Of a DNA stretch of 64,000 bases, positions 63,545 to 64,000 are shown one piece after another. Below the pieces are notes generated by a model, which searched no databases, was not told where the DNA came from, and saw nothing but the letters and a program-made list of their open reading frames with translations. The stretch lies in contig OY987298.1 in the NCBI GenBank assembly GCA_963920635.1, positions 54,105,949 through 54,169,948 on the forward strand, read 5' to 3'. The first letter of the stretch is position 1; each line of letters begins with the position of its first letter. The position numbers were made by a program, and so were the translations under genes. Source of the stretch: Pseudeuparius sepicola (taxonomy: Eukaryota > Arthropoda > Insecta > Coleoptera > Anthribidae).

Positions 63545-64000
63545 GCTGACAGTCCCGTCTGTATTTCCTCTAGACAAAAAAAAGCTTTACCGATAAAAAA
63601 AACCTTTAATTTTTTTTTAAAGAACCGGAAGTAGTTGTTTCATCTCATTTGGCAGAGAATTAAAAAACTTTATTCCATAATATCTTGCCCCAGTTTGAGC
63701 CCTAGAAAGCCGAGTATACTCGGTCTGGATGTCACCACAGCCCTTCGTACTATACGAATGGCGGGCTCCATGAAAGTGATCTGGATGCCTCCGAACATAC
63801 AAGAGGGACTCCAGCGCAAACATACATGGGAAAGTTAGGATTTTTAAATTTACAAATAGATGTTTAGTCTCCTCTCGATAACCCACCCCCGCCAATATTC
63901 TAATTGCTTTGCCTTGGAGACCAAATATTCTATGTCGAGCAGCAGAATGACCCCACACCAACACCGCATATGACAATCTGGAATGGCACAGTAAAAATTC
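63545..64000 (-). mobile_element. LINE ORF2 C-terminus (CR1/jockey-like), runs off right edge
   Basis: The minus frame reads LSYAVLVWGHSAARHRIFGL, QGKAIRILAGVGYREETKHL, FPCMFALESLLYVR, YGIKFFNSLPNEMKQLLPVL and then FKKKLK-like and IGKAFFCLEEIQTG tails. These are the conserved C-terminal blocks after the RT of insect CR1/jockey-type LINEs. A stop or shift near 63617 breaks the tail. It is better preserved than the other LINE pieces and belongs to a different subfamily. Confidence 0.8.

Overview
The window looks like nuclear DNA of an insect or close arthropod: AT-rich, intron-containing and packed with eukaryotic transposable elements. I see no bacterial genes, operons or CRISPR. The species cannot be read from the sequence.

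The only host gene I can support is Usp14, the proteasome-associated ubiquitin hydrolase, on the minus strand. Ten exons (22465-60454) join in frame with consensus splice sites into 426 codons, from the end of the ubiquitin-like domain to the stop codon. The 5' exon(s) encoding the first ~70 residues lie beyond the right edge. Five introns are 55-125 bp, one is ~3.0 kb, and two are ~15.0 kb (22801-37792) and ~18.3 kb (42060-60346), filled with transposon debris.

Layout. 1-1640: 5' part of a CR1/jockey-like LINE. 3243-3723: two exons of a SWIM/YqaJ-like multicopy gene. 4561-6150: inverted-repeat element and a THAP-like exon. 8640-10270: more LINE reverse transcriptase. 11-15.8 kb: dispersed repeats, a MITE and a tRNA-derived SINE. 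15867-19970: two Penelope-like elements head to head in a ~4 kb inverted repeat bounded by 14-bp direct repeats. 22465-22800: last two Usp14 exons. 22.8-37.8 kb (intron): SINE, broken THAP/P-element transposase, a nest of fold-backs inside an older repeat, Tc1/mariner-like MITEs, a THAP exon and a 5S-rRNA-like SINE. 37.8-42.1 kb: seven Usp14 exons. 42.1-60.3 kb (intron): a ~3 kb palindrome with two copies of a cysteine-rich multicopy protein, a hammerhead-like motif, a Gypsy integrase with its 3' LTR, tRNA-like and tandem repeats. 60347-60454: the most 5' Usp14 exon in view. 60.5-64.0 kb: more MITEs and a LINE C-terminus.

The most striking property is the density of inverted structures: about sixteen palindromes or fold-backs from ~95 bp to ~4 kb. 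I found no clearly new biochemical system. The best leads are the two large inverted duplications, the fold-back cluster at 29.3-31.4 kb with its empty-site counterpart at 50.7 kb, and the candidate 5S-derived SINE.
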